A stretch of 9,789 nucleotides of DNA from an uncultured Burkholderiaceae bacterium (lineage in GTDB: Bacteria > Pseudomonadota > Gammaproteobacteria > Burkholderiales > Burkholderiaceae_C): NCBI GenBank assembly GCA_938022295.1, contig CALIDR010000012.1, positions 1 to 9,789 on the forward strand, in the 5' to 3' direction. Below are positions 1 through 6,612 of this stretch, in pieces; the stretch's first letter is position 1; every line of letters starts with the position of its first letter. The notes under the pieces are model-generated. The model made no database searches, was not told where the DNA came from, and was given only the letters and a program-made list of their open reading frames with translations. Both the position numbers and the translations under genes were made by a program.

Positions 1-1464
1 GGCCAGCGCGATGCGCAGCCGCTGCCGGTAGGCCTGCAGCCGGTCGTCGAGGAAGGCGCGCTGCAGGTCGTCGCCGGGCAGCGCGCGGCGCTGCAGTTCC
101 AGACGCGCGATCGCGGCGTCGAACGCGCGCGTCGCGGCGGCGACGTCGCCGGCGGCCAGCGCGGCCTCCCCGCTGCCGACCAGGCACTGCGCCTCGAGCG
201 ACAGCCGCTGCTCGCGGGCCGCGCGCTCGCCGGCCACGGCGAAGCGGCGCGCCGCGCGGGCCGGCGCGCCTGCGGCGAGCGTCACCCGTGCGAGCAGCAC
301 CTGCGCGCGCGCCCGGCCATCGGCGTGGCCGACGCGCGCGAAACCGCGCAGCGCCGCGACGGCTTCGGCACCGGCGACGGCGATGTCGCCCGCGGCCAGC
401 GCCAGTTCGGCGCGGGCGAGCGCCACCGAGGCGGCACCCGCGGCTTGCGCCGAGGCGCCGAAGGGCGCCGCCGCGTGGCGCAGCGCGTCCTGCGCCTCGG
501 CGTGCCGGTCGAGCCAGGCGAGGGCGCGCCCGCGCTGCAGCAACGCCCACGCCTGCTCGTCGGCCATCTGCAGGCGGCCGAACGTCGCCACCGCCCGATC
601 GAGCAGCGCCAGCGCCTCGGGCAGCAGGTGCAGTTCGGTATAGACGTCGGCCAGCTGCTTGTCCGCCACCGCGAGCTGCGGCGCGAGGTTCAGGCGCTCG
701 TAGGCGCGCCGGGCCCGCTCCAGGCCTTCGAGGGCCTCGCGGTAACGGCCGTGCGCGAGTTCGAGCAGTGCCTGCGACTCGTCGACGAGTGCGGCCAGCA
801 CCGGCAGCGCGTGCGTCGCCGCGCGCATGCGCGCCCGCGCGTACAGGCGCCGCGCCTCCTCGTGGTGCCCGAGGCCGGCCAGCGCGTCGCCAGCGCCGAT
901 GTCGGCCATCACGGAGTGTTCGCGGTCGCCGGCGCGCGCGAAGCGCACCGCGGCGTCGGCGTAGTGGCGCGCGGCGGCGCGGTACTCGTCGCGCCGCTGC
1001 GCCAGGCTGCCGAGGTTGAGCGCGACCTTGGCGGCCGCCCGGCGATCGCCGAGCGCGTCGAACGCGGCTCGTGCCGCCTCGCCGCAGCGCGCGGCGTCGT
1101 CGTGCCGGCCGAGCATCGCCAGCGCGACGATCTTCGGCACCCGCGTCTCGGCGGCGCGCCGCGCCAGCCCGAGCGTCGCGAACTGGTCGTGCGCGCGGTC
1201 GAAGGCGTCGCAGGCGGCGTGCGGCTGGCCGCGCACGAGGTCGGCGATGCCGCCGGTCCACGCGACCAGCGCATCGAGCTCGTGCCGCACCGACGCCGGC
1301 AGCCGACGCGCACGGGTCGCCAGCGACGCGAGGGCGAGCGCGGCGTCGGCCGCACGCGCCGGTTCGCGCGTCCACGCCGCCTGGCACGCGTCCTTCAGCG
1401 CCCACGCCTGCGCGAGCGTGGCCGCCGCCGGGTCCGTCACCGCGCACTCGATCAGGAGGGGCAT
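1..1464 (-). CDS. TPR-repeat protein, N-terminal part of a probable TPR-CHAT protein (cut by left edge)
   Basis: The minus-strand frame opens at ATG 1464 and stays open for 488 codons to base 1, so the C-terminus lies outside the window. It begins MPLLIECAVTDPAAATLAQA. Nearly the whole visible part is amphipathic helix pairs of degenerate TPR type, for example the stretches reading ALNLGSLAQRRDEYRAAARH and YTELHLLPEALALLDRAVAT. No signal peptide or membrane segment is visible, so it is probably cytoplasmic. The last 40 residues (about 449-488) read AAIARLELQRRALPGDDLQR followed by AFLDDRLQAYRQRL. This closely resembles the linker that precedes the CHAT caspase-like peptidase domain in TPR-CHAT proteins, so a CHAT domain probably follows past the edge. 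It starts 9 bases after the stop of the upstream 170-residue gene, so the two are co-transcribed, probably from the sigma54 promoter at 2022-2037. TPR content is fairly certain; CHAT is inference. Confidence 0.8.
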   Translation of the reverse strand, partial: MPLLIECAVTDPAAATLAQAWALKDACQAAWTREPARAADAALALASLATRARRLPASVRHELDALVAWTGGIADLVRGQPHAACDAFDRAHDQFATLGLARRAAETRVPKIVALAMLGRHDDAARCGEAARAAFDALGDRRAAAKVALNLGSLAQRRDEYRAAARHYADAAVRFARAGDREHSVMADIGAGDALAGLGHHEEARRLYARARMRAATHALPVLAALVDESQALLELAHGRYREALEGLERARRAYERLNLAPQLAVADKQLADVYTELHLLPEALALLDRAVATFGRLQMADEQAWALLQRGRALAWLDRHAEAQDALRHAAAPFGASAQAAGAASVALARAELALAAGDIAVAGAEAVAALRGFARVGHADGRARAQVLLARVTLAAGAPARAARRFAVAGERAAREQRLSLEAQCLVGSGEAALAAGDVAAATRAFDAAIARLELQRRALPGDDLQRAFLDDRLQAYRQRLRIALA

Positions 1465-1473
1465 CGGGCCGGC

Positions 1474-1986
1474 TCAGGGCGTCGCCGGGCCGACGTCGAT
1501 CGGCGGCAGCGCGACCTCGTCGTCGCCCAAGGTCAGCGTCACGACGTAGGTGCCGGGGCGCAGCGCGTCGACGTGGAACCCGCCCAGGTCGTCGAGCTCG
1601 GCGGCGACCAGACGTGGCCCGGTGCCCTCGCCGCGCACGTGCGGGGCGAGGGCGACGCGGCCGGCCTCGTCCGGGCCGAGGACCTGGCCGCTGAGCGCGA
1701 AGCGGGCGCCGGACGGCGAGACGCGCAGGTCGATGTCGCGCCCCTTCGCGCTGAACAGCAGGTGCCGCACCGCGCCGCCGCGGCTGCGGGTGCCGGTGTC
1801 GCGGCCGGCGGGCGACGCGCTGTCGAAGCGCAGCACGGCCGCTGCGCGGCCGAGCAGCGATCGCGCCGCCCCGAGCAGCGCGCCGGGGCCGGCGGGCGGC
1901 GGCGCGGCCGCTGCCGTGTCGCGGCGCGACAGGCGGCGCACGAGGTGCGCGAATTCGTCGGCGCCGGGGTCGTCGTCCAGGTCCAT
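1474..1986 (-). CDS. Hypothetical 170-aa protein, partner of the TPR/CHAT protein, with a C-terminal regulatory-like beta domain
   Basis: The 170-residue product starts MDLDDDPGADEFAHLVRRLS. I chose ATG 1986 because GAGG lies 5 bases upstream (1992-1995). The frame upstream is compositionally poor and would overlap the predicted sigma54 promoter. Residues 10-22 could form a short helix. Residues 23-45 are Ala/Pro-rich, like a linker. Residues 50-170 hold an 'LRFDS' motif, then RHLLFSAKGRDIDLRVS and a beta-rich end with GQVLG, LDDLGGFHVD and LRPGTYVVTL. That end resembles carboxypeptidase-regulatory or Cna-B-like domains. From memory, proteins with this FDS...LLY/F...IDLRV...G.F layout sit beside ECF sigma factor and CHAT genes in other bacteria. 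Here no sigma factor gene is adjacent. The function is unknown; a regulator or substrate of the TPR/CHAT protein is possible. Cytoplasmic: no signal peptide is seen. Confidence 0.75.
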   Translation of the reverse strand: MDLDDDPGADEFAHLVRRLSRRDTAAAAPPPAGPGALLGAARSLLGRAAAVLRFDSASPAGRDTGTRSRGGAVRHLLFSAKGRDIDLRVSPSGARFALSGQVLGPDEAGRVALAPHVRGEGTGPRLVAAELDDLGGFHVDALRPGTYVVTLTLGDDEVALPPIDVGPATP

Positions 1987-2021
1987 CGTCGCCTCGTCGA
2001 GCCATGGGTCGTGTCGGGTAC

Positions 2022-2037
2022 AGCGACATGCGTGCCA
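2022..2037 (-). promoter_or_regulatory. Candidate sigma54 (-24/-12) promoter for the 170-aa/TPR-CHAT operon
   Basis: On the minus strand these bases read TGGCACGCATGTCGCT. The sigma54 consensus is TGGCACG-N4-TTGCW. The full -24 block matches, the invariant GG and GC are exactly 10 bases apart, and the only mismatch is TTGC to TCGC. Predicted transcription start is near 2011, leaving a leader of about 25 bases with a GAGG ribosome-binding site before ATG 1986. The gene just upstream encodes a sigma54 activator. Confidence 0.65.
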
Positions 2038-2100
2038 GCCCGCCGCCATCGGCCTTCGAGGGGGCGGTGGCACGGTGCGCCGGGCCGCCGACGCGGCGGC

Positions 2101-2138
2101 TGGGGCGTTTGCCCCACCGTGCCGGGGCAAATCCCCCA
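2101..2138. promoter_or_regulatory. Tandem palindromes, candidate enhancer (UAS) for the sigma54 activator
   Basis: Two 16-base palindrome-like sites lie here. Bases 2101-2116 read TGGGGCGTTTGCCCCA (6-base arms). Bases 2123-2138 read, on the minus strand, TGGGGGATTTGCCCCG. Their centres are 22 bases apart, about two helical turns, and lie roughly 97 and 119 bases upstream of the predicted start near 2011. The first matches a 16-mer at 5541-5556 in 14 of 16 positions. The inner halves also form an 8-base inverted repeat, TTTGCCCC/GGGGCAAA. As RNA this could be a terminator for the response regulator gene, but no T-run follows on either strand. Confidence 0.5.
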
Positions 2139-2157
2139 CCCGCGCCGGGCGCGCCGA

Positions 2158-3552
2158 TCAGGGATTCGACGCGTCGGCGTCGGGATTCGCGCCGCGCAGG
2201 CCGAGCCGCTCGAGGCGGTAGCGCAGCGTGTCGCGCGACACGCCGAGCAGCCGCGCGGCCTGCGAGACGTTGTGGTCGCTGCGCCGCAGCGCCTGCTCGA
2301 TGAAGCGGCGCTCCATGCGCTCGAGGTTCAGGTCGCCGTCGGCCGGGGCAAACGGGGCGTCGATGCCGGCGAACGCGAGCTCGGCCGCGCCGACGACGGC
2401 GCCGCGGCTCATCAGCACCGCCTGCTCGATCACGTTGCGCAGTTCGCGCACGTTGCCCGGCCACGCGTGGCGCACGAGCGCCGCCTCGGCGTCGGCGCCG
2501 AGCTCCATCGGCCCGCGGCGGTAGCGCTGCGCGTGGTGCTGCAGGAAGTGGCGCGCGAGCAGCACGATGTCGCGGCCGCGGTCGCGCAGCGGCGGCACGC
2601 GCAGCTCGACGATGCGCAGCCGGAAGTACAGGTCGGCGCGGAACCGCTGCTCGCGCACCATCTGCTCGAGCGGCCGGTGCGTCGCGCTGACGATGCGCAC
2701 GTTGACCTGCTGGTCGCGCAGGCCACCGAGGCGCCGGAAGCGCTTTTCCTCGAGCAGCTTGAGCAGGCGCACCTGCGTCGCCGCGTCGGCCTCGCCGATC
2801 TCGTCGAGGACCAGCGTCCCGCCGTCGGCCGTCTCGACGAGGCCGGGCTTGCGCTGGCGGGCGTCGGTGAACGCGCCCTTCTCGTAGCCGAACAGTTCGG
2901 CCTCGATCAGGTTCGGCGGCAGCGCACCGCAGTTCATCTCGACGAAGGGCTGGGCCGCGCGCGGGCCGCCGAAGTGCAGCGCCCGCGCGACGAGTTCCTT
3001 GCCGCTGCCGGTCTCGCCGTGCACCAGCACGGCCGGCGCGTCGGCGTCGGCGAGCCGGCGTTCGGCGTCGAGCAGGCGCTCGATCTGCTCCCGCAGCGCG
3101 ACCATCGGCGGCGATTCGCCGAGGATCTTGTCGAGGCCGCTCGCGCCGGCGTCGCGCTCGTGGTAGTAGCCCACCGTGCGCTCGAGCCGCCGCTGCTGCA
3201 GCAGCCGCTCGACGAGCAGGCGCAGCTCGGCGAGCGACACCGGCTTGGTCAGGTAATCGGCCGCGCCGAGCTTCATCGCCTCGACGGCGAGCTCGACGCC
3301 GCCGAAGCCGGTCATCATCACGACCGGCAGCTGCCGGTCGGCGGCGCGCAGCCGCTGCAGCACCTCGAGCCCGCTCACGCCGGGCAGGTTGTGGTCGAGC
3401 AGTACGAGGTCGGGGCGGAACGCGCCGATCTGCTGCAGGCCCTCCTCGCCGGAGCCGGCCACGCGCACGTCGTGGCCCTGGCGCTCGAGGTACAGCGCCA
3501 TGTTGCGCGCCAGCGTGGCCTCGTCGTCGACGATCAGGATCGCGTGGGCCAT
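2158..3552 (-). CDS. NtrC-family sigma54-dependent response regulator
   Basis: The 464-residue protein has the full three-domain layout of a bacterial enhancer-binding protein. The receiver domain spans residues 1-120, with acidic residues at 9-11, phosphoacceptor Asp53, Thr81 and Lys103 (LTKP). The AAA+ domain (about 142-380) has Walker A GETGSGKE at 179-186, Walker B with LDEIGE at 249-254, RFRADLYFRL at 303-312 and WPGNVREL at 364-371. A Fis-type helix-turn-helix lies at 428-450 (VSQAARLLGVSRDTLRYRL). The sigma54-contacting loop reads GAFTDA (226-231) rather than the usual GAFTGA. It starts 6 bases after the kinase stop, so the kinase is its expected phosphodonor. When phosphorylated it should oligomerise on upstream sites and remodel sigma54 polymerase. 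Likely targets are the two promoters at 2022-2037 and 5430-5445. The molecular role is secure; the stimulus is unknown. Confidence 0.95.
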   Translation of the reverse strand: MAHAILIVDDEATLARNMALYLERQGHDVRVAGSGEEGLQQIGAFRPDLVLLDHNLPGVSGLEVLQRLRAADRQLPVVMMTGFGGVELAVEAMKLGAADYLTKPVSLAELRLLVERLLQQRRLERTVGYYHERDAGASGLDKILGESPPMVALREQIERLLDAERRLADADAPAVLVHGETGSGKELVARALHFGGPRAAQPFVEMNCGALPPNLIEAELFGYEKGAFTDARQRKPGLVETADGGTLVLDEIGEADAATQVRLLKLLEEKRFRRLGGLRDQQVNVRIVSATHRPLEQMVREQRFRADLYFRLRIVELRVPPLRDRGRDIVLLARHFLQHHAQRYRRGPMELGADAEAALVRHAWPGNVRELRNVIEQAVLMSRGAVVGAAELAFAGIDAPFAPADGDLNLERMERRFIEQALRRSDHNVSQAARLLGVSRDTLRYRLERLGLRGANPDADASNP

Positions 3553-3558
3553 GGCGCT

Positions 3559-4926
3559 TCAGTCGGGGCGGGCTGGCAGCAGCAGCCGCACCTGCGTGCC
3601 CTGCTGAGGCGCGCTGCGGATCTCGAAGCTGCCGCCCAGGCGCCGTGCGACGCGCTGCGCCAGCGCCAGCCCCATGCCCAGCCCGCGCGGCTTGGTGGTG
3701 CGGAACGGCTCGGCGACGCGGCCGAGGCGTTCGGGCGCGATGCCCACGCCGTCGTCGCTGACCTCGAGCACCGCCATCGCGCCTTCGCGGCGCGTGTGCA
3801 GGCGGATGCGTCCGCCCTCGCGCGTGGCTTCGGCGGCGTTGGTCAGCAGCGACTGCACGATCTGCGCGATCAGCAGCGCGTCGGCGTCGACGCGGCCGGC
3901 GCCGTGGCCGACGTCGACCTCGAGCCGCTTGCGCTGCTTGCCCAGCTCGGGCGCGAAGCTGCCGGCCACGTCGGCTGCCACGGCGTCGAGGTCGGTGTGC
4001 GTTCCGCCCGCCGGGGTGGCCGCGGCGTAGGCGAGCATGCCGCGCACGAGCTGCTCGATGCGGTCGGCGTGACGCATGATGTCGGTCAGCGCGCCGCTGT
4101 CGTCGCCGGCGAGCTCGCGCTGCAGTTCGGCCGAGCTGCGGATGGAGCCGAGCGGGTTGCGGATGCTGTGCGCCACGGCGGCGGAGATCTCGCCGACCAC
4201 GGCCATCGCCTCGGCCTCGACGAGCCGGTGCTGCTGCTCGCGCAGCCGCCGCTCGACGTGCACGACGAAGCCCAGCAGCGCCGCGAACAGGAACAGCCCG
4301 CCGCCGGCCGCGCCGGCGGCGACCAGGCGCTGGCCGGAGGCGATCGCCTCGAACAGCGCGTCGGGCCGGCGGTACAGCTCGACGACGGCGATCGGCGTGC
4401 GGCCGTCGTCGGCGTAGACCGGCAGGTAGTTCTCGACGTAGCGCCCGGGGCCGGGCCCGAGCAGCACGTGCTCGGCCTTGTCCGGCGCGGCCGCCGAGTG
4501 GACGATGACGGCGCCGCCGAGCGCGCGCTCGAGCTCCTCGTTGACCGTGAAGCGCCGCCCGACCAGCTCGCCGCGCGTGGACCAGAGCACGACGCGATCG
4601 GGCGCGTAGACGTTGACGCGCAGCACGCCCCGCATCGCCGCGAGGTGGTCGACGAACTCGGCGAACTGGGGGTGCTCGGCCGCGCGCCCGCCGGCCGTCG
4701 CGAGGACGTCGGCCAGGCCCTGCGTCGCGGCGATGCTCTGCACGAAGTCGCGGCTGACGGCCGCGTCGCGCTGCAGCATGCGCGACTCGAGGAAGTGCGA
4801 CAGCAGCAGCGCCATCACGGCGCTGAAGATGCCGATCGCCAGCGCCCCGGCGATCGCGAAGGCACGCGTGAGCGCACCGCGGGCTTCGGCCCGCGGTGCG
4901 CGTCGGTCGGATGTCGGCAGCGTCAC
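3559..4926 (-). CDS. Membrane sensor histidine kinase, NtrB-like partner of the sigma54 response regulator
   Basis: The product is about 455 residues. TM1 lies near 22-43, a putative periplasmic sensor region spans 45-198, and TM2 is near 199-224. The HisKA region carries phosphoacceptor His253 (AVAHSIRNPLGSIRSSAEL). The HATPase region has N363 (LTNAAEA), G1 DDGVGI (391-396), PFRTTK (407-412) and G2 GLGMGL (415-420). All catalytic boxes are intact. No PAS or HAMP domain is obvious; the sensor region is probably a Cache/PAS-like fold, but I do not recognise its ligand. GTG 4926 is the chosen start: it is the last in-frame start upstream of TM1, although no clear ribosome-binding site precedes it. 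GTG 4959 is the alternative. The gene follows the small secreted-protein gene by 56 bases and precedes the response regulator by 6, so all three may share one transcript. A perfect 13-base hairpin lies in codons 9-19. Confidence 0.92.
   Translation of the reverse strand: MTLPTSDRRAPRAEARGALTRAFAIAGALAIGIFSAVMALLLSHFLESRMLQRDAAVSRDFVQSIAATQGLADVLATAGGRAAEHPQFAEFVDHLAAMRGVLRVNVYAPDRVVLWSTRGELVGRRFTVNEELERALGGAVIVHSAAAPDKAEHVLLGPGPGRYVENYLPVYADDGRTPIAVVELYRRPDALFEAIASGQRLVAAGAAGGGLFLFAALLGFVVHVERRLREQQHRLVEAEAMAVVGEISAAVAHSIRNPLGSIRSSAELQRELAGDDSGALTDIMRHADRIEQLVRGMLAYAAATPAGGTHTDLDAVAADVAGSFAPELGKQRKRLEVDVGHGAGRVDADALLIAQIVQSLLTNAAEATREGGRIRLHTRREGAMAVLEVSDDGVGIAPERLGRVAEPFRTTKPRGLGMGLALAQRVARRLGGSFEIRSAPQQGTQVRLLLPARPD
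4872..4901. other. Perfect 13-bp hairpin with 4-base loop inside the kinase 5' coding region
   Basis: Arms GCGCACCGCGGGC (4872-4884) and GCCCGCGGTGCGC (4889-4901) are fully complementary. The loop is TTCG on the plus strand and CGAA on the minus. It lies about 25-55 bases into the kinase coding sequence. No T-run follows on either strand, so it is not a classical terminator. It could dampen translation or transcription between the secreted-protein gene and the kinase gene. Confidence 0.6.
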
Positions 4927-4982
4927 GCCGCCGATTGTGAATGTCCCTGCGACGCGCACGGTGCCGTCGCGGGGCGGGGGCG

Positions 4983-5363
4983 TCAGCGGATGCGGCAGAG
5001 CGCGGTCACGACGGGGGTCACGCGCACGCCGTTGGCGTCCTGCAGGAACCCCCGCACGCGGCCGTCGACGATGAAGTCGGGCGCGATCGGGGTCGCACCC
5101 TCGGCGATGTCGGCCGGACGGCTGTCGAAGTCGAACTGCGCCTCGTCGCCGACCGCGGCCTGGTAGCCGCTGCGCGCGACGTTGGTGCCCGAGCGCAGCA
5201 CGGCGCGGTAGGTGCCCGGCGCGAGATCCGAGCCGTCGACCGAGGCCTTCGAGCGGTTCGCGCGCTTCTCGCACGTGACGCGCACGTCGGCGGCCTGGGC
5301 GGCGACGGCGGCGAAGGCAACGAGCGCGGCGATGGCGATGCGGGGGGTGAACAGAGATGTCAT
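4983..5363 (-). CDS. Small secreted/periplasmic protein (126 aa) encoded upstream of the two-component system
   Basis: ATG 5363 is preceded by AGGAG (5370-5374) at 6 bases, which decides it over an in-frame ATG at 5405. Residues 1-25 are a signal peptide: short polar start, hydrophobic core IAIAALVAFAAVAA, cleavage probably after AQA or QAA. The mature part of about 100 residues has just two cysteines, C31 near its N-terminus and C123 near its C-terminus, which could form a disulfide closing the domain. It contains the stretches DLAPGTYRAVLRSG, FDFDSRPADIAEGATPI and PDFIVDGRVRG, suggesting an all-beta fold. I remember similar conserved hypothetical secreted proteins from Burkholderiales but know no function. 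It is the first gene after the sigma54 promoter at 5430-5445 and lies 56 bases before the kinase. It may be a ligand, a sensor accessory or an output of that system (inference). Confidence 0.85.
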   Translation of the reverse strand: MTSLFTPRIAIAALVAFAAVAAQAADVRVTCEKRANRSKASVDGSDLAPGTYRAVLRSGTNVARSGYQAAVGDEAQFDFDSRPADIAEGATPIAPDFIVDGRVRGFLQDANGVRVTPVVTALCRIR

Positions 5364-5429
5364 GGCAGGCTCCTGGACAGTCGGTGAAAGGGGTTGCGGG
5401 TACATCGGCGTGGCCGACGCACAATCCCG

Positions 5430-5445
5430 GGCAAGGCCCGTGCCC
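5430..5445 (-). promoter_or_regulatory. Candidate sigma54 (-24/-12) promoter for the secreted protein (and probably the kinase/regulator genes)
   Basis: The minus strand reads GGGCACGGGCCTTGCC against consensus TGGCACG-N4-TTGCW. It matches at every position except the outermost base at each end, with GG and GC 10 bases apart. Predicted start is near 5419, giving a leader of about 55 bases before ATG 5363. Together with the promoter at 2022-2037 it forms a matched pair around the sigma54 activator gene. Confidence 0.65.
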
Positions 5446-5519
5446 GCCGCCCCGGCTCGTGCAAGTCCCTGTCCGGATTGAAGAAAGCGTCGTGGCCGGG
5501 GAGCTGGACGGTCGCCGGG

Positions 5520-5556
5520 CGGGTGAGCACACCCACTGCGTGGGGGGCTTGCCCCA
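5520..5556. promoter_or_regulatory. Tandem palindromes, candidate enhancer sites in the divergent AEC / secreted-protein gap
   Basis: Bases 5541-5556 read TGGGGGGCTTGCCCCA, a near copy (14/16) of the site at 2101-2116. Bases 5520-5535 read CGGGTGAGCACACCCA, a weaker palindrome with arms GGGTG/CACCC. The centres are 21 bases apart and lie about 108 and 130 bases upstream of the sigma54 start near 5419, the usual range for NtrC-type enhancers. The sites are also 75-110 bases from the AEC start codon, so they may affect that gene too. Confidence 0.5.
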
Positions 5557-5630
5557 ACGGCCCGCCGCCCGGCGCTGCAATACTGCGCCGCCCGGCGGCC
5601 CGTGCCTCGGCACCGCCGATCCCGCCCCCG

Positions 5631-6599
5631 ATGCCCGCCGTCCTCACCGTCACCGTCCCGTTCTTCGCCCTCGTGCTGGCCGGCTACCTGGCCGCGCAGC
5701 GGCGGGTGCTGCCCGAGTCGGCGATCCCGGGCCTGAACGCCTTCGTCCTGTACTTCGCGCTGCCGGCGATGCTGTTCCGCTTCGGCGCCGGCACGCCGCT
5801 GTTCGACCTGCTGAACCCGGTCGTGCTCGCCGTGTGGCTGCTGTGCGCGCTGCTGATCGTCTTCGTCACGATCGCCTTCACGCTGTCGCCGGCGGTGAAC
5901 CTGAAGGACGCCGCGTTCGGCGCCCTGGTGGCCGCGTTCCCGAACACCGGCTTCATGGGCGTGCCGTTGCTGGCGGCGCTGTTCGGTCCGGCGGCGGCGG
6001 GGCCGACGATCTCGATCATCCTCGCCGACCTGTTCGTGACCTCGTCGCTGTGCATCGCGCTGGCGCAGGCGCACGACGCGAGCGGCCACGGCGCGCGCGA
6101 CGCGGCACTCAAGGCGCTGCGCGGCACGCTGGCCAACCCGCTGCCGTGGGCGATCGCCGCCGGCGCGGTGTTCTCGGTGGCCGGCTGGTCGCTGCCGGGG
6201 CCGCTGGACGCCGTCGTCAAGATGCTCGCCGAAGCGGCGACACCGGTGGCGCTGTTCACGATCGGCGCCGTCGTCTGGCGCGCCGGCCGCCACGCGCACA
6301 CGCGCACGCCGCCGGCACAGTTCCTGCCGGTGGCGGCGATCAAGCTCGTGCTGCACCCGCTGCTCGTGTTCGCCGTCGGCGCCGCCGCGGTGGCGATGGG
6401 GGCGCCGCTGACGCCGTTCCAACTCACGGTGCTGACGCTCGCCGCCGCGCTGCCGAGCGCGAGCAACGTGTCGCTGCTCGCCGAGCGCTACGGCGCCGAC
6501 AACGGGCGCGTCGCGCGCATCATCCTCGCGTCGACGGCGGCGGCGTTCGTCTCGTTCACCGGGCTGGCGACGCTGCTCGGCGTGTCGCCGCGCGCCTGA
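5631..6599 (+). CDS. AEC-family (auxin efflux carrier type) permease
   Basis: The 322-residue inner-membrane transporter is close to the usual family length of about 300-320. It begins MPAVLTVTVPFFALVLAGYL, the typical first helix. Hydrophobic segments run throughout in two groups separated by a hydrophilic stretch near 147-168 (HDASGHGARDAALKALRG), consistent with the 5+5 helix layout of the bile acid/sodium symporter-like fold. Family signatures include FPNTGFMGVPL (103-113, broken-helix region), ATPVALFTIG (203-212) and LPSASNVSLLAERYG (274-288). Family members export or exchange small organic anions, for example malate or malonate; the substrate here cannot be told. No ribosome-binding site precedes ATG 5631, but upstream in-frame codons are not membrane-like. 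It is divergent from the secreted-protein gene across a 267-base gap that holds the sigma54 elements. No clear sigma70 promoter is seen. Confidence 0.93.
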   Translation: MPAVLTVTVPFFALVLAGYLAAQRRVLPESAIPGLNAFVLYFALPAMLFRFGAGTPLFDLLNPVVLAVWLLCALLIVFVTIAFTLSPAVNLKDAAFGALVAAFPNTGFMGVPLLAALFGPAAAGPTISIILADLFVTSSLCIALAQAHDASGHGARDAALKALRGTLANPLPWAIAAGAVFSVAGWSLPGPLDAVVKMLAEAATPVALFTIGAVVWRAGRHAHTRTPPAQFLPVAAIKLVLHPLLVFAVGAAAVAMGAPLTPFQLTVLTLAAALPSASNVSLLAERYGADNGRVARIILASTAAAFVSFTGLATLLGVSPRA

Positions 6600-6612
6600 G
6601 CTCGAGGGCCGC

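Noticed and set aside
2068..2083. TGGCACG on the plus strand as a sigma54 -24 element.
   Set aside because: There is no GC at the -12 position (bases 2081-2082 read CG), and no plus-strand gene starts downstream.
1987..2139. A longer N-terminus for the 170-aa protein, starting at 2139 or 2049.
   Set aside because: The added residues look non-coding, would span the predicted sigma54 promoter and enhancer, and lack the ribosome-binding site seen before ATG 1986.
2341..2360. GGGGCAAACGGGGC inside the response regulator gene, similar to the candidate enhancer half-site.
   Set aside because: It is a half-site only, not a palindrome, and the bases encode an ordinary Pro-Phe-Ala-Pro stretch in a linker.
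4872..4901. The hairpin in the kinase gene as a Rho-independent terminator.
   Set aside because: No T-run follows on either strand, and it lies within the coding frame.
325..5166. A plus-strand reading frame open for about 1600 codons across the left half.
   Set aside because: It lies antisense to five well-supported minus-strand genes. Its product is low-complexity Arg/Ala/Gln/His-rich with no domain, as expected opposite GC-biased codons.
5549..5583. A sigma70 promoter for the AEC gene (TTGCCC and CAATAC).
   Set aside because: The spacer is over 20 bases and the hexamers are poor. The first hexamer is also part of the palindrome at 5541-5556.
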